Source: Liquidambar formosana | Taxonomy: Eukaryota > Streptophyta > Magnoliopsida > Saxifragales > Altingiaceae | NCBI GenBank assembly: GCA_039720395.1 | Contig: CM077826.1 | Coordinates: forward strand, 29,012,810 to 29,076,809 | DNA: 64,000 nucleotides | Direction of reading: 5' to 3' | Shown: positions 25,478 to 36,274 of the stretch, one piece after another | Numbering within the stretch: the first letter of the stretch is position 1 | Layout: every line of letters starts with the position of its first letter | Notes under the pieces: generated by a model | What the model saw: only the letters and a program-made list of their open reading frames with translations | The model's database searches: none | What the model was told of the DNA's origin: nothing | Made by a program: the position numbers and the translations under genes

Positions 25478-25495
25478 TGGCGCTGTTGCCGGGGA
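25478..25495 (+). other. Primer-binding site of Athila-type element
   Basis: TGGCGCTGTTGCCGGGGA, seven bases after the LTR end. It differs by one base (T for C) from the TGGCGCC form usual in Athila elements. Confidence 0.85.
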
Positions 25496-25673
25496 CTGTC
25501 AATGCGATTGCGTTAATTAGAGAATTGATATTCTACTATAATTCTTAGTTTAGAATTTTTTGTTTTTACTAATTTTATTTTATTTTTTTTTCATGTGCAG
25601 GTAATTCGTAGACTACATAGACAAGCAGACATTAAGCTAAAAAATAAAATAATTTTTTTTTTTTAATGCTATT

Positions 25674-26049
25674 CAAGGACGGTTGTACCGCCTGCCTAAT
25701 TTGACAACTAACATAACTTGACTAACTATTCAAGGACGGTTGTACCGCCTGCTTTATTTTATTTTTTTCATTTCAGTACTGTTATTATTATTGTTATTAT
25801 TATCATTATTATGGCTGGTTTTACCGCCTACTGATATATATATATATATATATATACATCTTTTCTTTTCTTTTCAAGGACGGTTGTACCGCCTGCTTTA
25901 TTTTTTTATTTTTATTTTTTTTTTCAGTATTATTATTATTATTGTTATTATTATCATTATTATGGCCGGTTTTACCGCCTACTGATATATATATATATAT
26001 ATATCTTTTCTTTCTTTTCTTTTCTTTTCAAGGACGGTTGTACCGCCTA
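25674..26049 (+). repeat. Leader repeats with GGT..ACC hairpin core
   Basis: Six units lie between primer-binding site and gag. Four carry GGACGGTTGTACCGCC (25674, 25731, 25875, 26029) and two a variant GG(C/T)(C/T)GGTTTTACCGCC (25813, 25964). Each core can pair CGGT with ACCG. The units are separated by T-rich, ATT-rich and TA-repeat tracts. The placement is that of a leader control or packaging region, but the function is unknown. Confidence 0.85.
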
Positions 26050-26179
26050 TTTTACTTTATTTATTTCATTTTATCTTTGAAATATATTACCTTGTTGTAA
26101 TTATTCTTGTTTTCTTGCAGCTGCACACAAAAAAAAAATGAAATAATAAAAAATTTTAAAAAGAGTTTTGAGGTGTTGT

Positions 26180-27448
26180 ATGCATGGACGTCGTTCTTTG
26201 TTTCCTGATTTAGTACCCTTTGATTCTGAGATAGAATACACCCTTAGGACTATTAGACTGTCTTCACAATCTAATAAGACTATTGGTACACCTAAAATCA
26301 TGAATCCAGAAAACCAAGACCTGTCCAAGCCATTGAGGGAGTACTTCACCCCCTCCACATACACATCACCTTCCTGCATTCGGCTACCCACTGTAGCTGC
26401 TGCTCAATATGAGATTAGGTCCAGTGTGATCCAAATGCTTCCATCTTTCTACGGATTGAGAAATGAAAACCCTTATAAGCATCTTGATGAATTCCTCGAA
26501 ATCTGTTCTACGGTCAAATTTTCAAATTTTTCTGATGATGCTCTCAGATTAAGGCTGTTTCCATTCTCACTTAAGGATGATGCCAAAAACTGGCTTAACT
26601 CCTTAGAAGGTAACACAATTACCACGTGGGAACAAATGCAACAAGAATTCTTAAAGAAGTATTTTCCCATAGGCAAGACCAACCAAATTCGGCGAGCTAT
26701 CACGAGTTTCTCACAACTCGATGGTGAGCAATTTCATGAGACTTGGGAGAGATTCAAAGACCTCATTCGTAAATGTCCTCACCATGCAGTGCCCAAGTGG
26801 CAACTGGTTCAATGCTTTTATGATGGTTTATCCACAAATCACCGTCAAATGGTGGATGCCTCTTGTGGTGGGACTTTCATGATGAAAAGTGAAAATGAGG
26901 CTTGGGAATTGTTTGAGAACCTTAGTGAGAATTCTTTTCAACATGTTGCAGCCTCTAGGAGTGAAAAACCAACATCTTCTAGTTCTCAAAAGAGAGGAGG
27001 TATCTATGAAGTAGGGCACTCCATAGATATCTATGGGAAAGTGGATGCTTTATCTAAAAAGCTTGATCAATTGTTGTCCATAGGACAAATCCCTACAACA
27101 TCTTCTCAGCCTCCCACCTTACAAGAAGAATGTGCTTTATGTTCTAGCCATGCTCACTTCATAAGTGAATGCCCAATGGCTTCCCAATTCCCTGAGTTTG
27201 TCCAAGAACAAGTCAATGCTGCTCAAAGATTCTCTAGACCGGGTAATGATCCTTTCTCTAATACATATAACCCGGGATGGAGAAACCACCCCAATTTTTC
27301 TTGGAAACAAGCTCCAGGGAATTCATTTGCCCAATCTCAAAGGCCAAATTTGCCTCATACTCTCAACCCTTCTGGTTATCAACCTTTTCGACCACAGGAG
27401 CCATTCCCACACTCTAATCTTCCACCTCCAAGAAATCCTATCTTTTGA
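26180..27448 (+). CDS. gag: Athila-type gag polyprotein
   Basis: Structural protein that would form the retrotransposon particle and bind its RNA. The frame is open from a TTG at 26168, but the first ATG is at 26180. A gag core follows, with YFTPS, LPSFYGL and later W..F...FFP-type landmarks (here EFLKKYFPIGK), and a CCHC knuckle of the form CX2CX4HX4C (CALCSSHAHFISEC). The C-terminal part is rich in P, N and F. The frame closes at 27448. Homology continues into pol in the next frame from about 27440, so a 1-base shift has split what is normally one gag-pol ORF. Confidence 0.9.
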   Translation: MHGRRSLFPDLVPFDSEIEYTLRTIRLSSQSNKTIGTPKIMNPENQDLSKPLREYFTPSTYTSPSCIRLPTVAAAQYEIRSSVIQMLPSFYGLRNENPYKHLDEFLEICSTVKFSNFSDDALRLRLFPFSLKDDAKNWLNSLEGNTITTWEQMQQEFLKKYFPIGKTNQIRRAITSFSQLDGEQFHETWERFKDLIRKCPHHAVPKWQLVQCFYDGLSTNHRQMVDASCGGTFMMKSENEAWELFENLSENSFQHVAASRSEKPTSSSSQKRGGIYEVGHSIDIYGKVDALSKKLDQLLSIGQIPTTSSQPPTLQEECALCSSHAHFISECPMASQFPEFVQEQVNAAQRFSRPGNDPFSNTYNPGWRNHPNFSWKQAPGNSFAQSQRPNLPHTLNPSGYQPFRPQEPFPHSNLPPPRNPIF

Positions 27449-30400
27449 GGAGAGAGTATTGCAAGGCCTTCAAGGACTTGAAGCCAACACACAAATGCTG
27501 CATTCTCATACTCAGTCAATAGCCAAGCTTGAAGCCCAAATCGGGCAATTAGCAAATGCTCTTAGTAGACGAGAGGAGGGAAAACTTCCAAGCCAACCAG
27601 TGAACAATCCTAAGGGTCAATATTCCATAGAAAATTCACAGGCTGATGCTGCTTACCAAGAGCAAGCAAAGGCAATCGTGACCTTAAGGGATGGGCGAGT
27701 AATTGATACTAGGCCTGGAGTGGATGAGGAAAAGAATGGCCAGTCAGTTAGCAAGTCTAAGGATTCAGGGATTGAAAAAATAAATGAATCAAAGAAGGAT
27801 CCTCCTCCATCTCTTTCCACATCACCAAATCCTATGGCAACACCATATTTGCCAAAAGCTCCTTTTCCCACTTGTCTTGATGCACCTTCTCCTTTTGGAA
27901 AAAAAGGAACATCTATGGAAGATATGATGGAAATGTTCAAACAAGTGAAAATCAATCTTCCCCTTCTTGATGCCATCAAACAAATCCCATCCTATGCCAA
28001 ATTTCTCAAAGACCTTTGCACTCAAAAGCGCAAGACTCGGGCACAAGTATCCAAAAAGGTGTTTCTAACCGAGCAAGTGAGTTCCATTTTGCAAAATAGC
28101 ACTCCTCCTAAGTTTAAGGATCCAGGTGCTCCTACCATCTCATGTGTGATAGGAAATCATTCCATAGACATGGCACTCTTGGACTTAGGGGCAAGTGTTA
28201 ATCTCCTTCCTTATTCGGTATATGAGCAATTTAGGCTAGGTGAGTTGAAACCAACATTAGTTACTTTGCAATTAGCTGATAGATCTGTTAAGGTGCCACG
28301 TGGAATAATTGAGGATGTTCTTGTTAAGGTAGATAGGTTCTACTTCCCTGTAGACTTTCTTATTCTTGATATGGAACCAGTATGCAATCCAAGAAAACAA
28401 ATTCCCGTCATCTTAGGTCGCCCTTTCTTAGCTACAGCTAATGCTTGCATCAATTGTAGGTCTGGAGTGATGGATTTGTCCTTTGGTAACATGAAAGCAA
28501 GGCTAAATGTGTTTAATGCTGCTCAACAACCTTTCAAGGAGGATGATTGTTTCGCAGTAGATGTCATCGATGGTTTAGTTGAAGAAACCTTACCCTACAT
28601 TTTAACCGAGGATCCATTGGAAGCATGTCTAGCTCATTTTGGCTATGATGAGTTTGATATTGAAAAATCTATTGAGGAAGTGAATGCTATGCTTGAACTG
28701 CCACCCCTCCAGGATCATACACCTTGGAAATCCAAATTTGAGTCTTTGCCTCCATTGTCTAGTGAACCTACCCTTCCTTCCACTGAAGTGCCTCCCAAAC
28801 TTGAGTTGAAGCCACTCCCCGATACACTTAAGTATGCATTCTTAGGACCTGATGACACCCTTCCAGTCATTATAGCATCTAACTTGACTACTGAACAGGA
28901 AAGTCAACTTATGAGCATGCTTAAAGAACATATGGGTGCTATAGGATGGTCTGTGACTGATTTAAAAGGGATCGACCCTTCCATTTGCATGCACCGCATT
29001 CATCTTGAGGAGAATGCCAAGCCAATTCGTGAAATGCAAAGGAAGTTAAATCCTAACATGAAGGAGGTTGTAAAAAAAGAAGTTGTGAAGTTATTAGATG
29101 CAGGTATCATATACCCCATCTCAGACAGTAAATGGGTAAGTCCTACTCAAGTAGTGCCCAAAAAGTCAGGAATTACTGTTGTCAGAAATGAACATGGTGA
29201 ACTAGTTCCAACACGTACAACAACAGGTTGGCGTGTTTGCATTGATTATCGGAAGCTTAATTTGGTAACTAGAAAAGACCATTTCCCTCTACCCTACATC
29301 GATCAAATCTTAGAGAGGTTAGCAGGCCAAAGCTTCTACTGCTTTCTAGATGGTTATTCTGGATATAACCAAGTACCTGTTTTCCCCGATGACCAAGAAA
29401 AGACAACTTTCACCTGTCCATTTGGCACATTTGCATATAGGCGTATGCCTTTTGGCTTATGCAATGCACCTGCTACCTTTCAGCGGTGTATGCTATCTAT
29501 TTTCTCTGACATTGTGGCAAAATTTCTTGAAGTTTTCATGGATGATTTCTCAGTATTTGGGATCACTTTTGATGATTGTCTCCAAAATCTTTCTAATGTT
29601 CTTAAACGTTGCATAGAGACAAATCTTGTTCTGAGTTGGGAAAAGAGTCATTTTATGGTTCAAAAAGGGATTGTTTTGGGACATATTGTGTCTTCTAAGG
29701 AGATAGAAGTAGATAAAGCTAAGGTTGATCTCATCTCTAGCCTTCCTCTCCCAGCATTTGTTAGGCAAGTGCGATCTTTTCTTGGCCATGCAGGATTCTA
29801 TCGTCGATTCATCAAAGACTTTAGCAAAATCTCTCGACCCTTGTGCAATCTTCTTGTCAAGGATGTACCATTTATCTTTGATAATGCCTGCTTGGAAGCC
29901 TTTGAGAAACTTCGCTCATTATTGTCCACTGCTCCCATCATTCAACCACCCAACTGGTCACTCCCATTTGAGATTATGTGTGATGCATCCGACTATGCAG
30001 TTGGTGTAGTCTTGGGGCAACGAGTGAATAAAAAACCCCATGTCTTATACTACGCTAGTAAAACTCTTTCTGAAGCTCAATTGAATTATACCACAACAGA
30101 AAAAGAATTACTAGCTGTAATATTTGCCCTTGATAAATTTCGATCCTATCTCTTAGGATCCAAGGTTGTAGTGTTCTCTGATCATGCCGCTTTACGGTAT
30201 TTACTGTCCAAAAAAGACACTAAACCTCGCCTCATTAGATGGATCTTGTTGCTACAAGAGTTTAATTTGGAGATTCGGGATAAAAAGGGGTCAGAAAATG
30301 TGGTTGCAGATCATTTGTCTCGGATTCTAGTTGAACATTCTGGTACCAACTTACCAATACCAGATTCTTTCCCAGATGAGCAATTATTTGAGGTTTCTCA

Positions 30401-30923
30401 TGTTAAATTACCATGGTTTGCTCATATTGTGAATTATCTTGCACTTGGTCAAATCCCACCTCATTGGTCTAAGCAAGACAAAGATCGATTTTTTTCCCAA
30501 GTTAAGTTTTACCTGTGGGAGGATCCAGAGCTATTCAAATATTGCCCAGATCAAGTGATTCGAAAATGTGTCCCAGAAAATGAAACCAATAGTATCCTCA
30601 CCTTTTGTCATTCCCTTGCCTGTGGAGGGCATTTCAGTGGGAAGAAGACTGCTGCTAAAGTCTTGCAAAGTGGGTTTTATTGGCCTACTTTATTCAAAGA
30701 TGCCTATGCATTTTGTCATGCCTGTGAAAGATGTCAACAAATGGGGTCCATTTCTCGACGTGACATGATGCCGCTGAATCCCATCCTGGTGGTGGAAATC
30801 TTTGATGTGTGGGGTATTGATTTCATGGGTCCATTTCCATCTTCTTTTGGCTTTGAGTACATTCTGGTTGGGGTAGATTATATGTCAAAATGGGTGGAAG
30901 CGATTGCCTACAAAAACAAATGA
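27440..30923 (+). pseudogene. pol: Athila-type pol: protease, reverse transcriptase, RNase H, integrase N-terminal part
   Basis: Copies element RNA into DNA and integrates it. The frame is formally open from 27165, but pol homology starts near 27440. Visible parts are protease with LLDLGASVNLLP (Asp near 28182), reverse transcriptase with FMDDFSVFG (29535-29561), RNase H with CDASDYAVG (29979 on) and DHLSRI, an integrase zinc region with GGH...CHACERC, and the first integrase Asp in WGIDFMG (30819). The protein stops at 30923, just after WVEAI, because of a single-base shift near 30905. The remaining integrase is in the next frame. Key residues before the break look intact. Confidence 0.92.
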
Positions 30924-31716
30924 CCACAAGGTTGTGGTCAAATTCCTTCAAGACAATATCTTTTGTCGTTTTGGCTTTCCGCGTGCTATAATTAGTGATG
31001 GGGGTAAACACTTTAATAATCGGCCTTTTAAGGCTTTGGTTCGCAAGTACTCCATTACCCATAAAGTTGCCACCCCATATCATCCCCAAACTAGTGGACA
31101 AGTCGAAGTTTCTAACAGGGAAATCAAAAACATCCTTCAGAAAATGGTTAGACCTGATAGAAAAGACTGGTCCTTACGCTTGAATGATGCCTTGTGGGCG
31201 TATCGTACTGCCTATAAAACTCCCATAGGTATGTCCCCGTACCGTTTAGTGTTTGGTAAAGCTTGTCATTTACTAGTTGAGCTAGAACACAGAGCACTTT
31301 GGGCTGTGAAGAAGTTTAACTTTGATTTAGCTGATGCGGGTTCACACCGAAAACTTCAAATCAGTGAATTGGAAGAGATACGCAATGATGCGTATGAGAA
31401 TGCTAGGATTTACAAGAATAGGACTAAAGCTTTTCATGATAAACACATCAACAGAAAGTCCTTTGAACCCAATCAAAAGGTGTGGCTTTTCAACTCTAAG
31501 TTGCGCTTCTTTCCTGGTAAGTTGAGATCTGGATGGGACGGCCCTTTTGTTGTTAACCAGGTTTTTCCCCATGGTGCTGTTGAAATTTTAAATCCACATG
31601 ATGGTCCCATGTTTAAGGTCAATGGCCAAAGACTAAAACCATATGTGGAAGGAGACATAGATAAAGAGCACATTGAATCCATAAATTTGGTGGATCATGA
31701 ATATGTTACTGTTTAA
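30904..31716 (+). pseudogene. pol: Athila-type integrase C-terminal part, after frameshift
   Basis: This continues the integrase in another frame; the apparent start is only the first open codon. It carries the second catalytic Asp in ISDGGKHF (residue 32 of this frame) and the Glu in [12 protein letters not shown] (residue 68), followed by the usual C-terminal DNA-binding part ([20 protein letters not shown]). It ends in EYVTV at 31716. With the upstream ORF it completes a D-D-E integrase, but not in one frame. Confidence 0.92.
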
Positions 31717-31931
31717 ATTCACTAATAGCCTTGGAATCTGGCTTTAAAAGACCATTTATTTATTTATTTTGTCTAACCTATTTTCTTTGTGTGTTTTATT
31801 TTTATTTGATTGATGAGTTTATTTTTCACAGCTAATCAATTTTGCAGGCTTGTTTGTTTTCTATTAAAGGTACTCTCCACAATTTCTATTACTTTGTTTT
31901 TCATTGTTTACATTGAGGACAATGTAAATTT

Positions 31932-31949
31932 TAAGTTGGGAGGAAGGAA
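31932..31949 (+). other. Internal polypurine-tract-like sequence
   Basis: AAGTTGGGAGGAAGGAAT follows TTGAGGACAATGTAAA. The true tract at 34680 follows TCGAGGACTAGCAAAG. The two contexts look like copies of one another, about 2.75 kb apart. Confidence 0.55.
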
Positions 31950-32469
31950 TTTTGGTGTTGTAAAAAAAAAAAAAAAAAAAAAAAAATTTCAAAAAAAAAA
32001 AATTATAAAAAAAAAATATAAAAAAATAGGACTTTTCTATAAATATCATGGCTATTCCTCCCCAAAACCCTCATCTCTGCAATGATGAATGGGTTTTTCA
32101 CTTTCATGCTCCCATGGTACCTAGTTGTCATTCCACTCATCTTCTGGATATTGGACTATTGTGTACATGAGGAGATTCCAATTATGCCAGTGGTCCCATT
32201 TCTGGTCTTTCTTGAAATTTTGCCATGTTATTTGTTACTAGTGTACGTTTTGTATTTTCGATAATTATTATTTTTATTTTATTTTGATTCGTCTGTTTAG
32301 AAGTTGTGCTAAGTATTCCAGTGTGTTATCTATTTATGAATAGTATTTTGTTGTGTTCATTCATTTTGTGTGCTATTTTATCTGTTTGTTCTTTGAGTTT
32401 AGCAAATAAAACCATCTTCATTCTAGTAGCAGCAACAACAAAAAAACAAAAAAACAAAAAAAGTGAGAG

Positions 32470-33078
32470 CTACTCAATAGTAGCATTTTGGGTAGAACTA
32501 GAAGGGTCAGTTGGGGGTTGCCTTTGTGGGCCTTGGGTAGAACTGGAGGGATCAGCTGGAGGTTGCCTCTGTGGGCTGCCCGGAACCCTTTCTCGATCAA
32601 TGATTTGATCAGTGAGCCTCTCCAGTGCCTCGACCCTTGGTGTGAGTATGTTAGAATAGGAGTCCACCATTCTTTGTAACTCTCTATTCTCCGCTCTCAA
32701 AGCCCTCATCCTTCGATAGGCTCCGTCGAGCAACCCTTGGAGACGAGTGACCTGGTCACTTAGACTTTGCATGTGCACATTTCTGGTGTGCAAACGCCGA
32801 GCCATGTTAGCAGTAAATGTTGTGGCCTGAGCGCTGAGAGCCATGGAGTCTCTTATTACGTCCAGGTCGGACCGTCCAACCAGTATTCTCTCATCACAAG
32901 GAGTGATGAGTCCCTCCGCTACTGCCGTTGCGTTCGCAAGATTGTAAATTACAAAATCGTCAACTGTAAGGGGTTGGTTGTGAACATTTAGGAACCTTGG
33001 GTGCCAGACCTCTGGTTGTGTTGCTGGTGTTGTGTTTAAGTCAGGACAGTTTTGTGGGGCAGATGAGGAAGAGGCCAT
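32470..33078 (-). CDS. Antisense additional ORF of Athila-type element (202 aa)
   Basis: The largest ORF in the 3' spacer, opposite to gag-pol, starting at a real ATG. It begins MASSSSAPQNCPDLNTTP. The middle (about residues 95-165) has heptad-like Leu/Met/Arg/Glu spacing (LSDQVTRLQGLL, LRAENRELQRM, VEALERL) that suggests a coiled coil. The C-terminus has two imperfect copies of a PQRQPP(A/T)DPSSSTQ unit, the translation of a 39-bp direct repeat. No catalytic motif is seen. Antisense ORFs in this position are known from some plant Gypsy families, but I cannot match this one. It could be a regulatory or captured protein. Confidence 0.6.
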   Translation of the reverse strand: MASSSSAPQNCPDLNTTPATQPEVWHPRFLNVHNQPLTVDDFVIYNLANATAVAEGLITPCDERILVGRSDLDVIRDSMALSAQATTFTANMARRLHTRNVHMQSLSDQVTRLQGLLDGAYRRMRALRAENRELQRMVDSYSNILTPRVEALERLTDQIIDRERVPGSPQRQPPADPSSSTQGPQRQPPTDPSSSTQNATIE

Positions 33079-33190
33079 GAGTTCGTAAGAGAGGATTTAG
33101 AGGAAGAGAGTTTTCTCTAAGGGTTGAATGGTTGGGGAAGAGTGTTTAAGCACCTATAATCAAACTCTGGTTTTTAAAGAAAAACCGCCC
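33079..33190 (-). promoter_or_regulatory. Possible promoter and 5' leader of the antisense ORF
   Basis: On the minus strand a TTATAGG box (about 33157) lies some 80 bases before the ATG, followed by a CT-rich leader (CTCTTCCTCTAAATCC). The arrangement resembles a plant RNA polymerase II promoter. It is not proof of transcription. Confidence 0.3.
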
Positions 33191-33224
33191 TCACTCAAGC
33201 CAAGAACAGATCGCAAAAACCAAT

Positions 33225-33350
33225 GCACTGTGGGGATCCGATGCGATTTGGGGTCTATAATGGTCTGCAACAGCACTGTTGCTTTGTTGACAATGGGGAT
33301 CTGATGCGATTTAGGTCTGCAACAACACTGTTGCTTTATTGACAACGCCC
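33225..33350. repeat. Tandem duplication, about 65-bp unit
   Basis: GGGGATCCGATGCGATTT and GGGGATCTGATGCGATTT are followed by near-identical CTGCAACA(G/A)CACTGTTGCTTT, a partly self-complementary segment (CAACAG...CTGTTG). Confidence 0.75.
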
Positions 33351-34679
33351 AGATCTCGATATTGCGAACTGTCGGTCATGCTGCCCCTGTCGGTGAGAGA
33401 GAGTAGGCTTCCGGGTTTGGGCTTAACAGTTTGGATGTGCCAAAGTCTTGGACGTCCATGTGTTATTGGGCCACTAGCCCAATACTCATCTGTCAACAGG
33501 AATAGGAGGCCCAAGTGTATCAAAAAAAAAAAGAAAAAAAAAAAAAAGAAATCAAATCTAAATGGATGCCTCTAGATCATGATTTTGCATTCAAATAATG
33601 TTCATTGAATGACTCTAAATTTTGGATTAGTATCATTCATGAAATTAAACTTTTGAACACACGTCATTAGCTTGGCAATTCTAGTTTAGTCCTTTATATT
33701 TGTATTTGCATAGAGAATTTATCACTTGTATATCTAATTGCACAATCACATTTATTCATTTTGTGGGGCTTAAACTTGTTAATCTTTGATGAGTTGAATA
33801 AACCGCAAATAAATGACCTTGGCAACAGCTCTAAACTTTGTGTTTAGAAAAAAAAAAAAAAAAAAAAGAATGTGTGCTGGTATCATACTACTCACCTAGT
33901 AACCGGGCCTCTTGCCTCACTAAGCAATGAGTATTCGCGTCAAACAGTGAGTAGTCTAGTAGAATTATGGGTGTAACCAGTTTGGGTTCGTAGCCTTTTT
34001 AACTTGAGTAAGTAAGCCCATAGGGGTGTCTCTACACCTAGTGCCCTAAAGCCAATTGGTTTGGGAGTCATTGGCCCAACGCTCATTACATGGGTTAATT
34101 AGAAAGCTTAATGGACCTGAACATTGTACCCAATCAAAAAAAAAAAAAAAAAAAAAAAAAAAAGAAGAAGAAAAAAAGTGTTATTATTATTAGTATTATT
34201 ATTATTTGTGTGCGTATTGAGCTGAAGCCTTGGTTTACCTTGCTACGGTGAATTTAACAAATTAAGGAATGCTGATATGTTGGGGGCCACATATTTGTAT
34301 AAAAATTCACTTTACACCAGATGAACTTGTGATAAATTTTCTATTTGAGTACAAGTGGATTGGACTTTACTAGATTGGTAAAAAATGTATTGTTCAACTG
34401 TTTGATTTCAATGAATGAGAATTTTCGTTTGAGTTAGCAAGATATTATCTAAATGCAGAATCATGAACAGCATCCGTGATAATAAAAGATGTTTGTGGGT
34501 GTCATCACTGGAAGCCCTCACGAGACTATAACTCGTCCACTAGGGGAAACCTAGGGGTTTAAAGGCTTATTGCATATGCTAAATGCAATCGCATTACCTG
34601 CGAAAGTGGACTAGTTAGTTTTTGGTTTTATTTTGTTTGTCTTATTTTATTTTGCTTTGCTCGAGGACTAGCAAAGTGT

Positions 34680-34694
34680 AAGTTGGGGGGTATT
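34680..34694 (+). other. Polypurine tract of Athila-type element
   Basis: AAGTTGGGGGGTATT directly before the 3' LTR, as usual for this lineage. Confidence 0.85.
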
Positions 34695-36067
34695 TGATAA
34701 GCACAAAATATTCATTGAAATTACTCCCTAATTTATATTTTCTAGTTATTTTATTATATTTAATTTTGTGTGTTTAAAGTGTTCTTGATTTATTGCAGGG
34801 CTGTAGAGTTTATATCAGAAAAGATGATAATTAGGACTACTTAAGCTAATAAATACAACTTGAAATGGGTTTCTCACCTACCTAAAATTTCATGGAGTTG
34901 CAACAAGAGTTGGGTCAACAATTTTGAAGATTTGAGCAGCTGAAATTCAAAGTTAGGCAAAGAAATTCATGATCCCAAAATCAGCAGCAAATCTGGACAA
35001 ATTGACCAAGTTTTGGTAATCTGGCCATAACTTGTGATTCCCATATCCGATTTGGGTGAAATTTGTGGCTCTGGAAAGAGGACTTAAAGAGCTACAATTG
35101 TTTAGTTTATGGCATTTCCTGATTCAAACGTCTTCCAAGTCAAAAATGAGCTGGAAGTGGACTTATTTGCAAAAATCTGAATCTGGCAGCATTTGTCAAA
35201 GTGAGAACATGGGCAACCAAGAATTCAAAGAAAGTGGGCATTGCTTTTGACTTGTTGGATCAGCTGGATCCTTCCCCCATCTCCTATAAATACCAAGGGA
35301 ATTCACATAACAAAGGGAGAAAAGGAGAGAAAAAGAGGAGGAGGTACAAAGGTGGCAAAGGGGAGAAACTAGTTCTTGGTTATCTACATGGCCAACTAAT
35401 CTTTGTCTTAGGGGGGAGATGGAGCCCTAATCAAGTATGGTGTATTTTATTGTATTGTGTTGTTGATTTGATTATTTGTGTATGAGGATTGCATAACTAG
35501 GAGGATTGTATTATTGATACAATTGGTTTTAGTGTTTTTATCTCAAATTGTGTTTAATTTCTGTGATTTTAAATACAATGGTTATGCAATGGTTTTCACT
35601 GTACATATATTTGGAGATTAAGATGATTCATGCTTAGACAAGATGAGTCGTGCTCACAAATTAGTTTAGAGTAGAGTAGGTGAGACGGTTCATGCTATAT
35701 CTTTTATGAGTTATGCCTAATTTACAAATATATGAATCTTTTTTGATGATGTCATTGGGCTTGTAGCTACAATGAGTCTTGCTCATACCAAATAATAATT
35801 TCTTGAAACACGTTACAATAAGTGCATTTTTATACAAGATTAGTGGTGGATTCGAGACCCTAAGTATTTCCTTTCTTGAAGAAAATATAAATTTATTTTG
35901 CTTGCATTATATAGAGTTCAAAACTACAAAAATCATCTTTGTGAATTATTTTAGTATTCAGTTTTCAAAATTAAAATAATCCCAGTACAGTCCCTGTGGT
36001 ACGACACCCGTACTACCACTATATACAAATTTTTGCATCTTACGGGTAATTGATTTTGACACAATCA
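34695..36067 (+). repeat. Athila-type 3' LTR
   Basis: 1,373 bp, TGATAAGCAC...ACACAATCA, differing from the 5' LTR at eight positions counted by eye. It is followed by the target duplication CCCTC. Confidence 0.93.
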
Positions 36068-36072
36068 CCCTC

Positions 36073-36113
36073 TTTTTTCGTTAATCTTTGTGGGCCGCTT
36101 TAATGGGTTTACA
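36073..36113 (+). repeat. Last 41 bases of plus-strand Tat-type LTR
   Basis: Continuation of the LTR broken at 24098. It ends GGGTTTACA and is followed directly by the primer-binding site. Confidence 0.65.
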
Positions 36114-36114
36114 G

Positions 36115-36132
36115 TTTGGCAACTCCAGTGGG
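36115..36132 (+). other. Primer-binding site of plus-strand Tat-type element
   Basis: TTTGGCAACTCCAGTGGG, one base after the LTR end. Counterpart of the minus-strand site at 1067-1085. Confidence 0.6.
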
Positions 36133-36274
36133 AAATTATGGGCTAGACTCTATAAAGTTTAATTGGGCTAAACTAATTTTCTTATGTTTAATTAAAATTA
36201 ATCACATGCATCTACTTGATTGTGTGCTTTCATTTATTGCATTGTATGTGCAAATTATTGCATAATAGGCTCAA

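Larger units (their letters stand above)
31717..34680 (+). other. 3' spacer of Athila-type element
   Basis: About 3 kb between integrase and the terminal purine tract. No envelope-like ORF is convincing on the plus strand. It contains a second purine tract (31932-31949), several long A runs (31963, 33521, 33848, 34137), the antisense ORF (32470-33078) with nearby repeats, and a tRNA-like-free stretch at 33870-34670 with no ORF. A possible splice-acceptor sequence TTTTGCAGG near 31842 is noted without support. Confidence 0.7.
24099..36067 (+). mobile_element. Athila-type Gypsy retrotransposon, 11,969 bp
   Basis: Full-length element with 1,373-bp LTRs and a 5-bp duplication CCCTC (24094-24098 and 36068-36072). 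It has a TGGCGCTGTTGCCGGGGA primer-binding site, gag, pol, a 3' spacer of about 3 kb and a purine tract AGTTGGGGGG. By eye the LTRs differ at eight sites, so insertion is recent. Pol order is protease, reverse transcriptase, RNase H, integrase. The long 3' spacer and the gag sequence fit the Athila lineage. Two frameshifts in the coding region make this copy defective. The 3' spacer has an antisense ORF instead of a recognisable envelope-like gene. Confidence 0.93.

Noticed and set aside
25740..25985. 81-codon ORF rich in Leu and Ile in the Athila leader
   Set aside because: Encoded by TTA/ATT and TA microsatellites between the hairpin repeats; low complexity, not a protein.
31810..32264. Plus-strand ORFs with hydrophobic segments, a possible envelope-like gene
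   Set aside because: Short, partly made of A-rich tract (Lys runs), no conserved envelope features.
32488..32991. Plus-strand ORFs overlapping the antisense ORF
   Set aside because: Shorter than the 202-codon ORF and without structure; shadow frames.
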